Below are positions 35,672-45,929 of a DNA stretch of 56,130 nucleotides, piece by piece (within the stretch, counting starts at the first letter, position 1; each line of letters opens with the position of its first letter). A program made the translations under genes and the position numbers. Below the pieces are notes generated by a model that saw only the letters and a list, made by a program, of their open reading frames with translations, ran no database searches and was not told the origin of the DNA. This stretch comes from Gammaproteobacteria bacterium (GTDB lineage: Bacteria; Pseudomonadota; Gammaproteobacteria; Pseudomonadales; Balneatricaceae): the NCBI GenBank assembly GCA_030748435.1, contig JASMLZ010000065.1, forward strand, positions 1-56,130. The letters are read 5' to 3'.

Positions 35672-37123
35672 CTAGCGCAATACCACATCAAACTGTTCGC
35701 AGAAATACATAGACTCTACCTGCAGGCGAATAGTCTTACCAATAAACTCTTCCAACTCAGCTAAATGGTCTGCTTCCTGATCCAACATGCGATCAATTAC
35801 GGCCTGATTAGCTAACACCAGATAAGTATCTGTATCAAAGGCTCTGGCAGCCCGCAGGATTTCCCGGAATATTTCATAACATACGGTTTCAGGTGTTTTA
35901 CTCATGCCTGTGCCATGGCAGGACGCACAAGGTTCACACAACAATTGTTCCAGACTTTCGCGCGTCCGTTTGCGGGTCATTTCAATCAACCCCAAATCAG
36001 AAACCCCTGTCACTTTGGTTTTTACATGGTCTTTTTCCAAAGCCCGCTCCAGAGTACGTAACACCTGACGTTGATGCTCTGTTTCTTCCATATCGATAAA
36101 ATCAAGGATGATAATACCACCCAGATTGCGCAAACGCAGTTGTCGGCCAATGGCTTTGGCGGCTTCCAGATTAGTACGGAATATGGTTTCTTCGAGGTTG
36201 CGGTGGCCGACATAGGCCCCTGTATTCACATCGACTGTGGTCATGGCTTCAGTCTGATCAATAATCAGATAACCACCGGATTTGAGGGGCACCTTGCGAC
36301 CCAGAGCCTTTTGAATTTCATCTTCCACATTGTACAGATCAAAGATAGGGCGCTCACCGGGATAATATTCCAAGGTACTGGCCAATTCAGGCACTAGCTG
36401 TTCAACAAACTCTGAGGCTTTTTGAAAGGTTTCTTTGGAATCGATACGAATTTTCTCCACCTGGGGGTTAGCAATATCTCGCAATGTACGCAGCGCTAAA
36501 GGGAGGTCTTCATAAATAATACTGGGGGCTTTGCCAGTTCCAGCCCGTTCCTGCAACTTGCGCCATAAGAGCCGCAAAAAAGCGATATCCTCATGTAAGC
36601 CATGGGGCAACACACCTTCTGCTACAGTACGCAAAATAAAGCCATCATCAGCATTGGGCCCTTCTGCTTCAATAGCATCCAGAACGATATCACGTATACG
36701 ATTACGCTCGTCTTCGTCTTCGATTCGTTGCGAAACACCAACGTGACTGGCACCTGGCATATACACCAGAAAGCGGGAGGCAATGGACATTTGCGTGGTT
36801 AAACGTGCGCCTTTAGAACCAATGGGATCTTTGGTAACCTGTACCAAAATTGATTGACCTTCACGCAACAGAGAACCTATTGGCTTCTCTTGTGCACTGT
36901 CTTCAATATCACCGGCATGAATAAATGCCGCTTTTTCCAGACCAATATCAACAAAAGCTGCCTGCATACCGGGCAACACTCGTGCTACCTTACCTTGATA
37001 AATATTGCCAACAATACCGCGGCTATCATTACGTTCAACATGCACTTCCTGTAGCATGCCATTTTCAATCACCGCCACCCGGGTTTCCATGGGGCTGAAA
37101 TTAATTAATATTTCTTCATTCAT
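35672..37123 (-). CDS. rng: Ribonuclease G
   Basis: RNase G is the endoribonuclease that matures the 16S rRNA 5' end and degrades some mRNAs. The 483-residue protein starts MNEEILINFSPMETRVAVIENG. It has the S1 domain (GNIYQGKVARVLPGMQAAFVDIGLEKAAFIH) and the DNase I-like catalytic core with DQTEAMTTVDVNTGAYVG and ILDFIDMEE (metal-binding Asp). The zinc-link motif CEPCASCHGTG follows near residue 405. The length is RNase G-like, without the long RNase E scaffold tail. It is 43 bases downstream of mreD. Confidence 0.96.
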   Translation of the reverse strand: MNEEILINFSPMETRVAVIENGMLQEVHVERNDSRGIVGNIYQGKVARVLPGMQAAFVDIGLEKAAFIHAGDIEDSAQEKPIGSLLREGQSILVQVTKDPIGSKGARLTTQMSIASRFLVYMPGASHVGVSQRIEDEDERNRIRDIVLDAIEAEGPNADDGFILRTVAEGVLPHGLHEDIAFLRLLWRKLQERAGTGKAPSIIYEDLPLALRTLRDIANPQVEKIRIDSKETFQKASEFVEQLVPELASTLEYYPGERPIFDLYNVEDEIQKALGRKVPLKSGGYLIIDQTEAMTTVDVNTGAYVGHRNLEETIFRTNLEAAKAIGRQLRLRNLGGIIILDFIDMEETEHQRQVLRTLERALEKDHVKTKVTGVSDLGLIEMTRKRTRESLEQLLCEPCASCHGTGMSKTPETVCYEIFREILRAARAFDTDTYLVLANQAVIDRMLDQEADHLAELEEFIGKTIRLQVESMYFCEQFDVVLR

Positions 37124-37166
37124 GCGCTAATTCCCTCTAGACCGGACTGTTTATAGAACACCCAGT

Positions 37167-37655
37167 CTAGGCTACTCTAAAGGCCCGACGCAAACCTCGC
37201 AAAACCACAAATATCCAAGGCCACACAAGAGCGCTGGTTAGGGCGGGTATAAAAACCATCCAAATATCCGTGGTATTGCCACCCAGGCTCTGTCCCCAAT
37301 AACTGATAAACTGGTTAACACAAAGCAAAAAACCAATCACAAAAGACTGCTGCCAAAGACGATACATACGCATTCGACGATACAACAAAGCAGCAAAAAA
37401 TATGGTTATCACCATGGCCAATGCATTCATGCCAAGGAAGTTATACTGCAATAAGTCCAGTAACAGGCCAATAATAAAAGCCAAACCCAAATTGAATCTA
37501 TGTGGTAATGCCATCACCCAGTAGATACAAACCAGGGGTACCCATTCCGGCCATCCCCATTGCATCACTGCAGGTAACGGAAAAGCACTCAGCATAAAGG
37601 CCAGCAACAAGGTTAAATAAACGATCCAATGATTATGCGATGGGGCGGTAACCAT
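37167..37655 (-). CDS. mreD: Rod-shape protein MreD
   Basis: The 162-residue inner-membrane protein has about five hydrophobic segments. It contains the family stretch HRFNLGLAFIIGLLLDLLQY and later a polar-aromatic loop (NQFISYWGQSLGG). MreD acts with MreB, MreC, RodZ and RodA/PBP2 in lateral wall synthesis. Its ATG follows mreC by one base, so translation is probably coupled. In many relatives maf lies between mreD and rng; here it is absent. Confidence 0.93.
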   Translation of the reverse strand: MVTAPSHNHWIVYLTLLLAFMLSAFPLPAVMQWGWPEWVPLVCIYWVMALPHRFNLGLAFIIGLLLDLLQYNFLGMNALAMVITIFFAALLYRRMRMYRLWQQSFVIGFLLCVNQFISYWGQSLGGNTTDIWMVFIPALTSALVWPWIFVVLRGLRRAFRVA

Positions 37656-37656
37656 A

Positions 37657-38454
37657 TTATTGCTGCTCCACTGATTGTTGCTGTTGCTGATGAGGTGTAC
37701 TCACTACCAACAATTGCCGTGACAAGCTTAAGCGCGCCGTAGGCTGCGCCAGTACACGGGCAAATTCGCGCCCGGGATCCCGGTCTACCAGTATAATCTC
37801 AGCTACCGGATAACCCTCAGGAAAACGCAGACCCAAGCCCGAGCTAACCAATAAATCGCCAACTTTTATATCTGCTGTATGAGCAATATCAACCAATTCT
37901 ATATGTTCATAGTTACCTCTGCCATAGGCAACACTGCGTAAGCCCGTACGATTAACCTGCACTGGGATAGCATGATTGGCGTCAGTTACTAACAGCACGC
38001 GGCTGGTGAAGGGGCTAGTGGCCGTAACCTGCCCCATCACCCCCGTCTGATCCAATACGGCTTGTCCTACCCTAATACCATCCTGACTACCATCATTAAC
38101 AATAACCTGATGCACAAAAGGATCGGGATTAACCCCAATAAGCTGGGTGGCCCTTATTTGCTCATCCAGTTTTTGGGCGCTATTTAACAGCTCGCGCAAC
38201 CGCACATTCTCAGCAGTAAGGGAGGCCAGTTTTTGCACTTCTCTTTCGGCCAGCATTAGCTGAGCTCGCAACTGTCGATTTTCCGCTAATAGATCTTCAC
38301 GTTCTTGCAAGCGATCATTTACCCAGGTCCAGGACTGTTCCGGCAAATCAACTAGCCACTGCACTGGCGTCACCGCAACTGACAACCACGAACGCACCTT
38401 CTGCATGGTCTCAATCTGATAGTCGGCCACAATAAGAAACAGGCTTAACACCAC
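37657..38454 (-). CDS. mreC: Rod-shape protein MreC (start uncertain, likely further upstream)
   Basis: MreC is a bitopic periplasmic scaffold for the elongasome. From GTG 38454 the frame gives 265 residues: part of a membrane helix, a coiled coil (LLAENRQLRAQLMLAEREVQ), then the beta-rich core with VGVNPDPFVHQ-like and GDLLVSSGLGLRFPEGYPVA segments. However, the reading frame stays open upstream and reads IDPLFKGTGIRHKLSIY, matching the known MreC N-terminus (MKPIF or IKPLF type). No ATG, GTG or TTG lies there. An ATC at 38503-38505, seven bases after AGGGAG, is the best candidate start and would give 282 residues. A Gln-rich tail ends the protein. Confidence 0.9.
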   Translation of the reverse strand: MVLSLFLIVADYQIETMQKVRSWLSVAVTPVQWLVDLPEQSWTWVNDRLQEREDLLAENRQLRAQLMLAEREVQKLASLTAENVRLRELLNSAQKLDEQIRATQLIGVNPDPFVHQVIVNDGSQDGIRVGQAVLDQTGVMGQVTATSPFTSRVLLVTDANHAIPVQVNRTGLRSVAYGRGNYEHIELVDIAHTADIKVGDLLVSSGLGLRFPEGYPVAEIILVDRDPGREFARVLAQPTARLSLSRQLLVVSTPHQQQQQSVEQQ

Positions 38455-38579
38455 ATAGATGGATAACTTATGGCGAATGCCCGTGCCTTTAAATAAAGGA
38501 TCGATAACTTGGCTCCCTATATCATTACTGGGCCAAATATCCCCATTGACTACAGCAGAGGGATAAATGGCCCGTTAAT

Positions 38580-38610
38580 AAAGCAAAACGGCGAGGATAT
38601 GCCTCGCCGT
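38580..38610 (-). terminator. Terminator-like hairpin between mreB and mreC
   Basis: On the minus strand ACGGCGAGG-CATAT-CCTCGCCGT forms a perfect 9-bp stem followed by TTTTGCTTT. It sits 34 bases after the mreB stop. Partial read-through would explain high MreB and lower MreC/MreD output. Confidence 0.75.
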
Positions 38611-38643
38611 AAGTCTGTCTGGATAATGCAAAAACAGCTATTT

Positions 38644-40006
<1,363 letters not shown>

Positions 40007-40294
40007 ATGGCCCTAGATAACGCCGATATATTGAAAATAGCCAAGTTGGCGCGCTTGCAAGTCAATGCTGATCAAGTAGATGACTATGCTAACAGTATCT
40101 CCAGTATTTTGGACTTGGTTGACGCCATGCAAAAAGTAAACACCGAGGGTGTCGAACCACTGGCTAATCCACTGGACACACACCAGCGGCTGCGTACAGA
40201 TGCAGTCACTGCTGACAATAAGCGGGATGCTTTTTTAGCTATTGCGCCCAAGAGTGAAGCCGGGCTCTTTCTGGTACCGAAAGTAATCGAATAA
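40007..40294 (+). CDS. gatC: Asp-tRNA(Asn)/Glu-tRNA(Gln) amidotransferase subunit C
   Basis: The 95-residue subunit stabilises GatA-GatB in the amidotransferase that makes Gln-tRNA(Gln) and/or Asn-tRNA(Asn). It has the family pattern DILKIAKLARLQVNADQVDDYANSI, DLVDAMQKVNTEGVEPLANP and a C-terminal FLVPKVIE. It is the first gene of gatCAB. Presence of the trio implies that this organism charges at least one of these tRNAs by the indirect route. Confidence 0.96.
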   Translation: MALDNADILKIAKLARLQVNADQVDDYANSISSILDLVDAMQKVNTEGVEPLANPLDTHQRLRTDAVTADNKRDAFLAIAPKSEAGLFLVPKVIE

Positions 40295-40351
40295 CAGCCA
40301 GCACCGGAACGGCATGGTGCGAACCTGCTAACTGCGAACTTAACCAAGAAC

Positions 40352-41809
40352 ATGACTATGTCCTATACCACCATTACTCAATTATCTCAGGGACTTAAAG
40401 ACGGCACCTTCTCCAGCCGCGAACTGACCCAGGATGCGATTGCTGATATTAAATCCCGCGATCACCTATACAACAGCTTTATCACTATTAGTGAAGATCT
40501 TGCTTTGGCTCAAGCCGACGCTGCCGATCAGCGTATTGCTGCCGGTCAAGCTGCGCCGATGACGGGTGTGCCCATTGCCCACAAGGATCTGTTTTGTACG
40601 CAGGATGTGCGTACTACTGCTGCTTCCAAAATACTGGAAAATTTTATACCTCCATACGAATCTACGGTGAGCCAACTGTTCCTAAATGCCGGCGCGGTGA
40701 CAGTTGGCAAGACCAATCTGGACGAATTTGCTATGGGTTCGTCCAATGAAAACAGTTATTTTGGCAGCGTTAAAAACCCCTGGGATACGAAGGCTGTGCC
40801 TGGCGGCTCCTCGGGCGGTAGTGCTGCTGCTGTAGCCGCAGGTATGGTAGCAGGTGCCACCGGCACCGATACGGGTGGTTCCATTCGCCAACCTGCAGCC
40901 TTCTGCAATCTGACTGGTATTAAGCCTACCTATGGGCGTGTGTCACGCTTTGGTATAGTGGCCTATGCATCCAGCCTCGATCAAGCTGGACCAATGACAC
41001 ACACGGCTGCAGATGCTGCCATGATGATGAATGTCATGGCCCAGTTCGACCCACAAGACTCAACCAGTATGCAGGTGGACACACCCGACTACACAGCCAG
41101 CCTGAATGATTCCCTGGCCGGCCTGAAAATTGGCCTGCCTAAAGAATTCTTTGAAGCTGGATTAGACCCCCAAGTAGCCGCAGCCACCTTAGCCGCCATC
41201 AAACAATATGAGGCTATGGGTGCACAGATTATTGATATCAGCCTCCCCAACCTTCAACTGTGCATTCCCGCCTATTACGTTATTGCTCCATCTGAAGCTT
41301 CTTCCAATCTGAGCCGTTATGACGGCGTACGCTATGGCTACCGCTGCGATGAGCCCAAGGATTTGATGGATATGTACTGTCGCTCACGTGCCGAAGGTTT
41401 TGGCGAAGAAGTCAAACGCCGTATTATGGTAGGCACCTATGCCTTATCGGAAGGTTTTTATGATGCCTACTATCTAAAGGCCCAACGTATCCGACGTATG
41501 ATTAAAAACGATTTCGTTAAAGCCTTTACTCAGGTCGATGTCATTATGGGGCCGGTAACACCTTCACCAGCCTTTGATCTGGGTAGTAAAACCAGTGATC
41601 CGGTAGCCATGTATCTGGAAGATATCTACACTCTCTCGATCAATATGGCAGGCATTCCAGCCCTGTCCACTCCCGCTGGCTTTGTTAATGGCCGCCCGGT
41701 TGGCCTGCATATTATGGGCAACTATTTTAGCGAAGCCAAGCTCCTCAACGTGGCCCACCAGTTACAACAAGTCACTGACTGGCACTTGCAACAACCACAG
41801 AGCCTATAA
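40352..41809 (+). CDS. gatA: Asp/Glu-tRNA amidotransferase subunit A
   Basis: GatA is the glutaminase/amidase subunit of the amidotransferase. The 485-residue amidase-signature protein has the catalytic Lys in VPIAHKDLF, cis-Ser and linking residues in [17 protein letters not shown], and the nucleophilic Ser in [14 protein letters not shown]. The start at 40352 or Met two codons later (40358) is equally possible. It follows gatC by 57 bases and precedes gatB by 11. Confidence 0.97.
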   Translation: MTMSYTTITQLSQGLKDGTFSSRELTQDAIADIKSRDHLYNSFITISEDLALAQADAADQRIAAGQAAPMTGVPIAHKDLFCTQDVRTTAASKILENFIPPYESTVSQLFLNAGAVTVGKTNLDEFAMGSSNENSYFGSVKNPWDTKAVPGGSSGGSAAAVAAGMVAGATGTDTGGSIRQPAAFCNLTGIKPTYGRVSRFGIVAYASSLDQAGPMTHTAADAAMMMNVMAQFDPQDSTSMQVDTPDYTASLNDSLAGLKIGLPKEFFEAGLDPQVAAATLAAIKQYEAMGAQIIDISLPNLQLCIPAYYVIAPSEASSNLSRYDGVRYGYRCDEPKDLMDMYCRSRAEGFGEEVKRRIMVGTYALSEGFYDAYYLKAQRIRRMIKNDFVKAFTQVDVIMGPVTPSPAFDLGSKTSDPVAMYLEDIYTLSINMAGIPALSTPAGFVNGRPVGLHIMGNYFSEAKLLNVAHQLQQVTDWHLQQPQSL

Positions 41810-41820
41810 GGAGCATTACT

Positions 41821-43272
41821 ATGTCTTGGGAAATTGTTATTGGTCTGGAAATTCACGTCCAGCTGGCCACTCAGTCGAAATTATTCTCTGGTGCCAAAGT
41901 GGGCTTTGGCGCCGCACCAAACACCCAGACCACACTGGTAGATCTGGGCATGCCTGGTGCCTTGCCAGTATTTAACGAGGAAGCACTGCGTCTGGCAGTT
42001 ATGTTTGGCACCGCCATTGATGCAGAAATTGGCAAACGCTCCGTATTTGCTCGCAAAAACTACTTTTATCCCGACCTACCCAAGGGCTATCAGACCAGTC
42101 AAATGGATGACCCTATTGTCGGTCTGGGCCATATAGATATTCAACTGGAAGATGGCACCACTAAACGCGTGGGCGTGACCCGAGCCCATCTAGAAGAAGA
42201 CGCCGGCAAATCCTTACACGAAGATTTTGATGGCATGACCGGTATCGACCTAAATCGCTCCAGTACACCCTTGCTGGAAATTGTTTCCGAACCCGATATG
42301 CGCAGTGCCAAAGAGGCCGTGGCCTATATGCGCAAAATGCATGCCATCGTCACCACCTTGGGCATTTCTGATGGCAATATGGCGGAAGGTTCCATGCGTT
42401 GTGATGCTAATGTCTCCATTCGCCCCCGCGGACAAGCAGAATATGGCACTCGCACAGAGCTGAAGAATATCAACTCCTTCCGCTTTATCGAACGGGCTAT
42501 CAATATCGAAGTAGAACGCCAAATCGATATTCTGGAAGACGGTGGTAGTATTACTCAGGAAACGCGCCTCTATGATGCGGACAAACATGAGACTCGTTCC
42601 ATGCGCAGTAAAGAGGAAGCCAACGATTACCGCTACTTCCCCTGCCCTGATCTATTGCCTATTGTTATTGACGATGACTATATCAACACCATCCGTGCAC
42701 AGCTGCCAGAGTTGCCTGACCAGCGCCATGCGCGCTTTATGGAAGCTTACGGTTTAAGCTCATACGATGCTGGAGTCCTGTCTGCCAGTCGCACTATGGC
42801 CGATTACTACGAAGTCGTTCAAGGCGCCTGTGGTGACGCCAAACTCAGCGCTAACTGGGTTACCGGCGAACTCGCTAAATATCTGAACGCCAATGATGTA
42901 GACATAGATAATAGCCCAGTATCTGCCCAGCAATTGGGCCAATTACTGACCCGTATCAAAGATGACACCATCAATGGCAAGGCAGCTAAAACCGTATTTG
43001 AAGAACTATGGAACGGCGCCGGCGAAGTGGACGCGATTATCGCTGCCAAAGGCTTAAAGCAAGTCAGCGATATGGGTGCTATCGAAAGTATGGTAGATGA
43101 GGTTATCGCCAATAGTCCCAAGCAAGTACAACAATATATTGATGCAGAGCCGGCCAAACGAGGCAAAATGCTGGGTTACTTTATGGGTCAGGTAATGAAA
43201 GCCTCTAAAGGCGCTGCCAACCCCGGTCAGGTCAATGGCATGCTGAAAAATAAATTGGACGCTATGTGCTAA
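41821..43272 (+). CDS. gatB: Asp/Glu-tRNA amidotransferase subunit B
   Basis: GatB is the ATP-dependent kinase/transamidase subunit. The 483-residue protein starts [20 protein letters not shown] and has the conserved [26 protein letters not shown] and [13 protein letters not shown] segments, with a C-terminal YqeY-like tail domain ([20 protein letters not shown]). ATG follows AAGGAG. It ends the gatCAB operon; a large hairpin follows at 43291-43332. Confidence 0.97.
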   Translation: MSWEIVIGLEIHVQLATQSKLFSGAKVGFGAAPNTQTTLVDLGMPGALPVFNEEALRLAVMFGTAIDAEIGKRSVFARKNYFYPDLPKGYQTSQMDDPIVGLGHIDIQLEDGTTKRVGVTRAHLEEDAGKSLHEDFDGMTGIDLNRSSTPLLEIVSEPDMRSAKEAVAYMRKMHAIVTTLGISDGNMAEGSMRCDANVSIRPRGQAEYGTRTELKNINSFRFIERAINIEVERQIDILEDGGSITQETRLYDADKHETRSMRSKEEANDYRYFPCPDLLPIVIDDDYINTIRAQLPELPDQRHARFMEAYGLSSYDAGVLSASRTMADYYEVVQGACGDAKLSANWVTGELAKYLNANDVDIDNSPVSAQQLGQLLTRIKDDTINGKAAKTVFEELWNGAGEVDAIIAAKGLKQVSDMGAIESMVDEVIANSPKQVQQYIDAEPAKRGKMLGYFMGQVMKASKGAANPGQVNGMLKNKLDAMC

Positions 43273-43290
43273 ATGACCAGCACCGGCTAT

Positions 43291-43332
43291 ACGCCATGCT
43301 TTAACCTGCTAATACAGGCAACAGCATGGCGT
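43291..43332. terminator. Long inverted repeat between gatB and the gcvR-like gene
   Basis: ACGCCATGCT (43291-43300) and AGCATGGCGT (43323-43332) are perfect 10-base complements, with inner CCTG/CAGG. There is no T-run. It sits at the meeting point of two convergent genes and probably limits read-through or protects 3' ends. Confidence 0.6.
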
Positions 43333-43346
43333 CTAGCGCAAACCCC

Positions 43347-43862
43347 TTACTGGTCAGATAAAGCCAGATCCACCATCAGGTCATCGGACAGCTGCTCCAG
43401 CGCATCACGTACGTCTTCTGGATCAATATGCGCTGCCAATTGCAGCTCCGCACTAGCCACAAACATGGCTTCACCAGACATGGAGCCACTTACCACATCC
43501 GTTTCCAGACTTAACAGGTTAGCACCCAGATCAGAACAGGCGCTGGCAACCTCGTGCACGATACCGGGCTTATCATGGCCCGTAATTTCCAGCCATACCA
43601 CTTGTAAGTCACGGTCCGCAATATTACCACTGGCGCTAATGGTAACGGTCATACCCTGCTTACTCAACGCCTGCAAATCCTTATTTAAAGCAGGCAGATT
43701 GGTTTCTTCTACCATGATCGTCAGAATACCTGCAAATTGGCCTGCCAGATTGGCCATACTGGACTGCCCCCAACTGCCGCCATGCTTAACAATCACATCA
43801 GAAAGCATCTGCACCAGACCAGGACGATCGGGACTAATAACGGTGAGGATGATAGTTTTCAT
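43347..43862 (-). CDS. gcvR: ACT-domain regulator, GcvR-like
   Basis: The 171-residue protein has two ACT domains. The first starts KTIILTVISPDRPGLVQMLSDV, and the second contains VWLEITGHDKPGIVHEVASAC. This layout matches GcvR, which in E. coli blocks the activator GcvA of the glycine-cleavage operon and responds to glycine. No gcvA or gcvTHP is in the window, so the functional label is by family only. It converges with gatB; udk lies 99 bases upstream on the same strand. Confidence 0.82.
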   Translation of the reverse strand: MKTIILTVISPDRPGLVQMLSDVIVKHGGSWGQSSMANLAGQFAGILTIMVEETNLPALNKDLQALSKQGMTVTISASGNIADRDLQVVWLEITGHDKPGIVHEVASACSDLGANLLSLETDVVSGSMSGEAMFVASAELQLAAHIDPEDVRDALEQLSDDLMVDLALSDQ

Positions 43863-43961
43863 AACAATAAGTTCCTAAGCTAAATTAACCACAGTCTAGG
43901 GTAAGCAGACCTTAAGGGTCAACCAATATAGCATCTCAGAAGCGACACCCAGATAGCAATT

Positions 43962-44573
43962 TTATTCTGCCAGCATAGCCTGTATGCGAGCCGTCAACAT
44001 GGCCACAGCCGCAGGATTATCACCACCTTCGGGCACCAACAAATCAGCATACTGACGAGAGGGCAAAATATGCTCCAAATAGCCTGCCCTAACCGTTGAC
44101 TGGTACTGGCTCAAAACCGAGTCCATATTACGGCCCCGGTCATGCACGTCACGCTCCAAACGCCGGATCAGGCAGATATCCAATGGCACCTCCATAAACA
44201 CCCGTAAATCAATCAGATTACGCAAACGCTCTTCACAAAATAGTAAAATACCTTCCAGCACCAGCACTCTGGGTGGCTGTAGAATGACCGTTTCCAGTGC
44301 CCGGCAATGTTCATGAAAACTATATACGGGGCGTTCCACACTGCGTCCGGCAGCCAGCTCCGCCAAATGCACAGCCAACAGAGCATGGTCCATAGCATCA
44401 GGATGGTCATAATTCATTAGATTACGCTGGGCCATAGACAGATTACGCTGATCCTTGTAGTAATTATCTTCTGATAACACCATCACTTCAGCTGGGTCAA
44501 AAGCGGCTTGAATATTGTATGCCAATTGACTCTTGCCTGAACCCGATGCGCCAGCAATGCCTATAATTTGCAC
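43962..44573 (-). CDS. udk: Uridine kinase
   Basis: The 203-residue protein phosphorylates uridine and cytidine in pyrimidine salvage. The P-loop GIAGASGSGKSQLAYNI is at the N-terminus. VLSEDNYYKDQRNLSMAQR, NYDHPDAMD and VLEGILLF follow, all typical of Udk, as is RDVHDRGRNMDSVLSQY, which carries the lid arginines. It is slightly shorter than the E. coli enzyme (213). It is divergent from rsmE across 78 bases. Confidence 0.94.
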   Translation of the reverse strand: MQIIGIAGASGSGKSQLAYNIQAAFDPAEVMVLSEDNYYKDQRNLSMAQRNLMNYDHPDAMDHALLAVHLAELAAGRSVERPVYSFHEHCRALETVILQPPRVLVLEGILLFCEERLRNLIDLRVFMEVPLDICLIRRLERDVHDRGRNMDSVLSQYQSTVRAGYLEHILPSRQYADLLVPEGGDNPAAVAMLTARIQAMLAE

Positions 44574-44651
44574 TAAAATCTCCTACAATGACAGATGAAC
44601 TCTCGTTAAGGATTTATTATACTGCTATCAACTCCATTTGACTGCATTAGC

Positions 44652-45368
44652 ATGAATATTATTCTCTTCCATGATCAGGACATCGGTGCCGATCAATTGC
44701 TGACCATTAGTGACCAACGTCGTCAAGACCATTTACACAAGGTACTTAAAGTACAAGTTGGGGATCAACTACGCGTAGGCAGGATCAATGGTCAGACAGG
44801 CATGGGGGAAGTGGTATATCATGATCAAGATACCACCCGCCTACGCGTCGAGTTATCACAAGCCGGCCCTCGCGCTCTGCCACTGTCCTTGCTGTTGGCC
44901 ATACCACGCCCCAAAATGTTACGTCGTATACTGCAAACCTGTGCCACCTTCGGGGTCAAGGAAATTAAACTAATTAACAGCGCCAAGGTAGAAAAAAGCT
45001 TCTGGCAAACGCCTTTTTTGCAACCTGAACAGGTGTATAATCAGCTCTTGTTGGGCATGGAGCAAGGTGGCATCACCCATTTGCCAAAATTAACCCAAGC
45101 CAAGCTGTTTAAGCCCTTTGTAGAAGACCAGCTGCTACACTGGGCAGCCAATACCCAAAGGCTGGTAGCCCATCCACGCGAGGCTCAGTCATGTCCACCG
45201 GCCAGCCTGCAACCTACCTGTCTGGCCATTGGCCCGGAAGGTGGCTTTACCGACTATGAAGTGGATAAATTACAGGCACAGGGGTTTACCAGTGTCAGCT
45301 TGGGGGCTAGAATCCTACGGGTCGAAACGGCCATCCCTGTGGCTATTAGCAAACTGATGCAACTGTAA
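44652..45368 (+). CDS. rsmE: 16S rRNA m3U1498 methyltransferase
   Basis: The 238-residue SPOUT-class enzyme methylates U1498 of 16S rRNA. The N-terminal PUA-like domain carries RRQDHLHKVLKVQVGDQLRVG. The C-terminal trefoil-knot domain has CLAIGPEGGFTDYEVDKL and SLGARILRVETA, the SAM-binding signatures. Length is typical (about 243). greB starts 2 bases after its stop codon, indicating co-transcription. Confidence 0.95.
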   Translation: MNIILFHDQDIGADQLLTISDQRRQDHLHKVLKVQVGDQLRVGRINGQTGMGEVVYHDQDTTRLRVELSQAGPRALPLSLLLAIPRPKMLRRILQTCATFGVKEIKLINSAKVEKSFWQTPFLQPEQVYNQLLLGMEQGGITHLPKLTQAKLFKPFVEDQLLHWAANTQRLVAHPREAQSCPPASLQPTCLAIGPEGGFTDYEVDKLQAQGFTSVSLGARILRVETAIPVAISKLMQL

Positions 45369-45370
45369 CC

Positions 45371-45880
45371 ATGAAACCTCGTTACGGCGGTCGTTACCGC
45401 CCCCCTGCCCCCAAACGCTCCCCCCTGATTACCGCCGCGGGAGCACAAATGTTGCGTCAGGAACTGGATTATCTGTGGCGCGAGAAACGCCCACAAGTAA
45501 CCCAGTCAGTAAAAGAAGCGGCCGCCCTGGGTGACCGTAGTGAAAATGCGGAATATATCTACGGTAAAAAACAACTGCGGGAAATTGACAGCCGAGTGCG
45601 TTTTCTGCAGCAACGTCTGGAAAATATCAAGGTGGTTGACAGCTTGCCCAGTGAGCAGAGCAGGATTTACTTTGCTGCCTGGGTTAAGCTGCTTGACGAA
45701 CAGGAGCAGGAACGCACCTTGCGGATTGTTGGCCCCGATGAGATCAATCCGGCACTGGGCTATATCAGTATCGACTCACCCTTGGCAAAAGCATTAGTAG
45801 GTAAACAGCAGGATGATATGGTGATCTTGCAGGACTTGGCAAAGTCCTACACAGTACTGGCCATCTGGTATCAGCAATAG
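45371..45880 (+). CDS. greB: Transcription elongation factor GreB
   Basis: The 169-residue protein has an N-terminal coiled coil (AGAQMLRQELDYLWREKRPQ through AEYIYGKKQLREIDSRVRFL) that enters the RNA polymerase channel. The acidic tip is in ALGDRSENAEY. A C-terminal FKBP-like domain follows with IVGPDEINPALGYISIDSPL. GreB helps backtracked polymerase to cleave RNA. The KKQLREIDRRVRFL pattern and basic N-terminus distinguish it from GreA. Confidence 0.95.
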   Translation: MKPRYGGRYRPPAPKRSPLITAAGAQMLRQELDYLWREKRPQVTQSVKEAAALGDRSENAEYIYGKKQLREIDSRVRFLQQRLENIKVVDSLPSEQSRIYFAAWVKLLDEQEQERTLRIVGPDEINPALGYISIDSPLAKALVGKQQDDMVILQDLAKSYTVLAIWYQQ

Positions 45881-45929
45881 CCGCTTTACACCAAGTTAAG
45901 GCTTTTGCAGGATGTTTGCCAACATACTT

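Noticed and set aside
43273-43878. 201-codon plus-strand open frame
   Set aside because: It lies antisense to the well-supported gcvR-like gene and has no family resemblance; it is a shadow frame.
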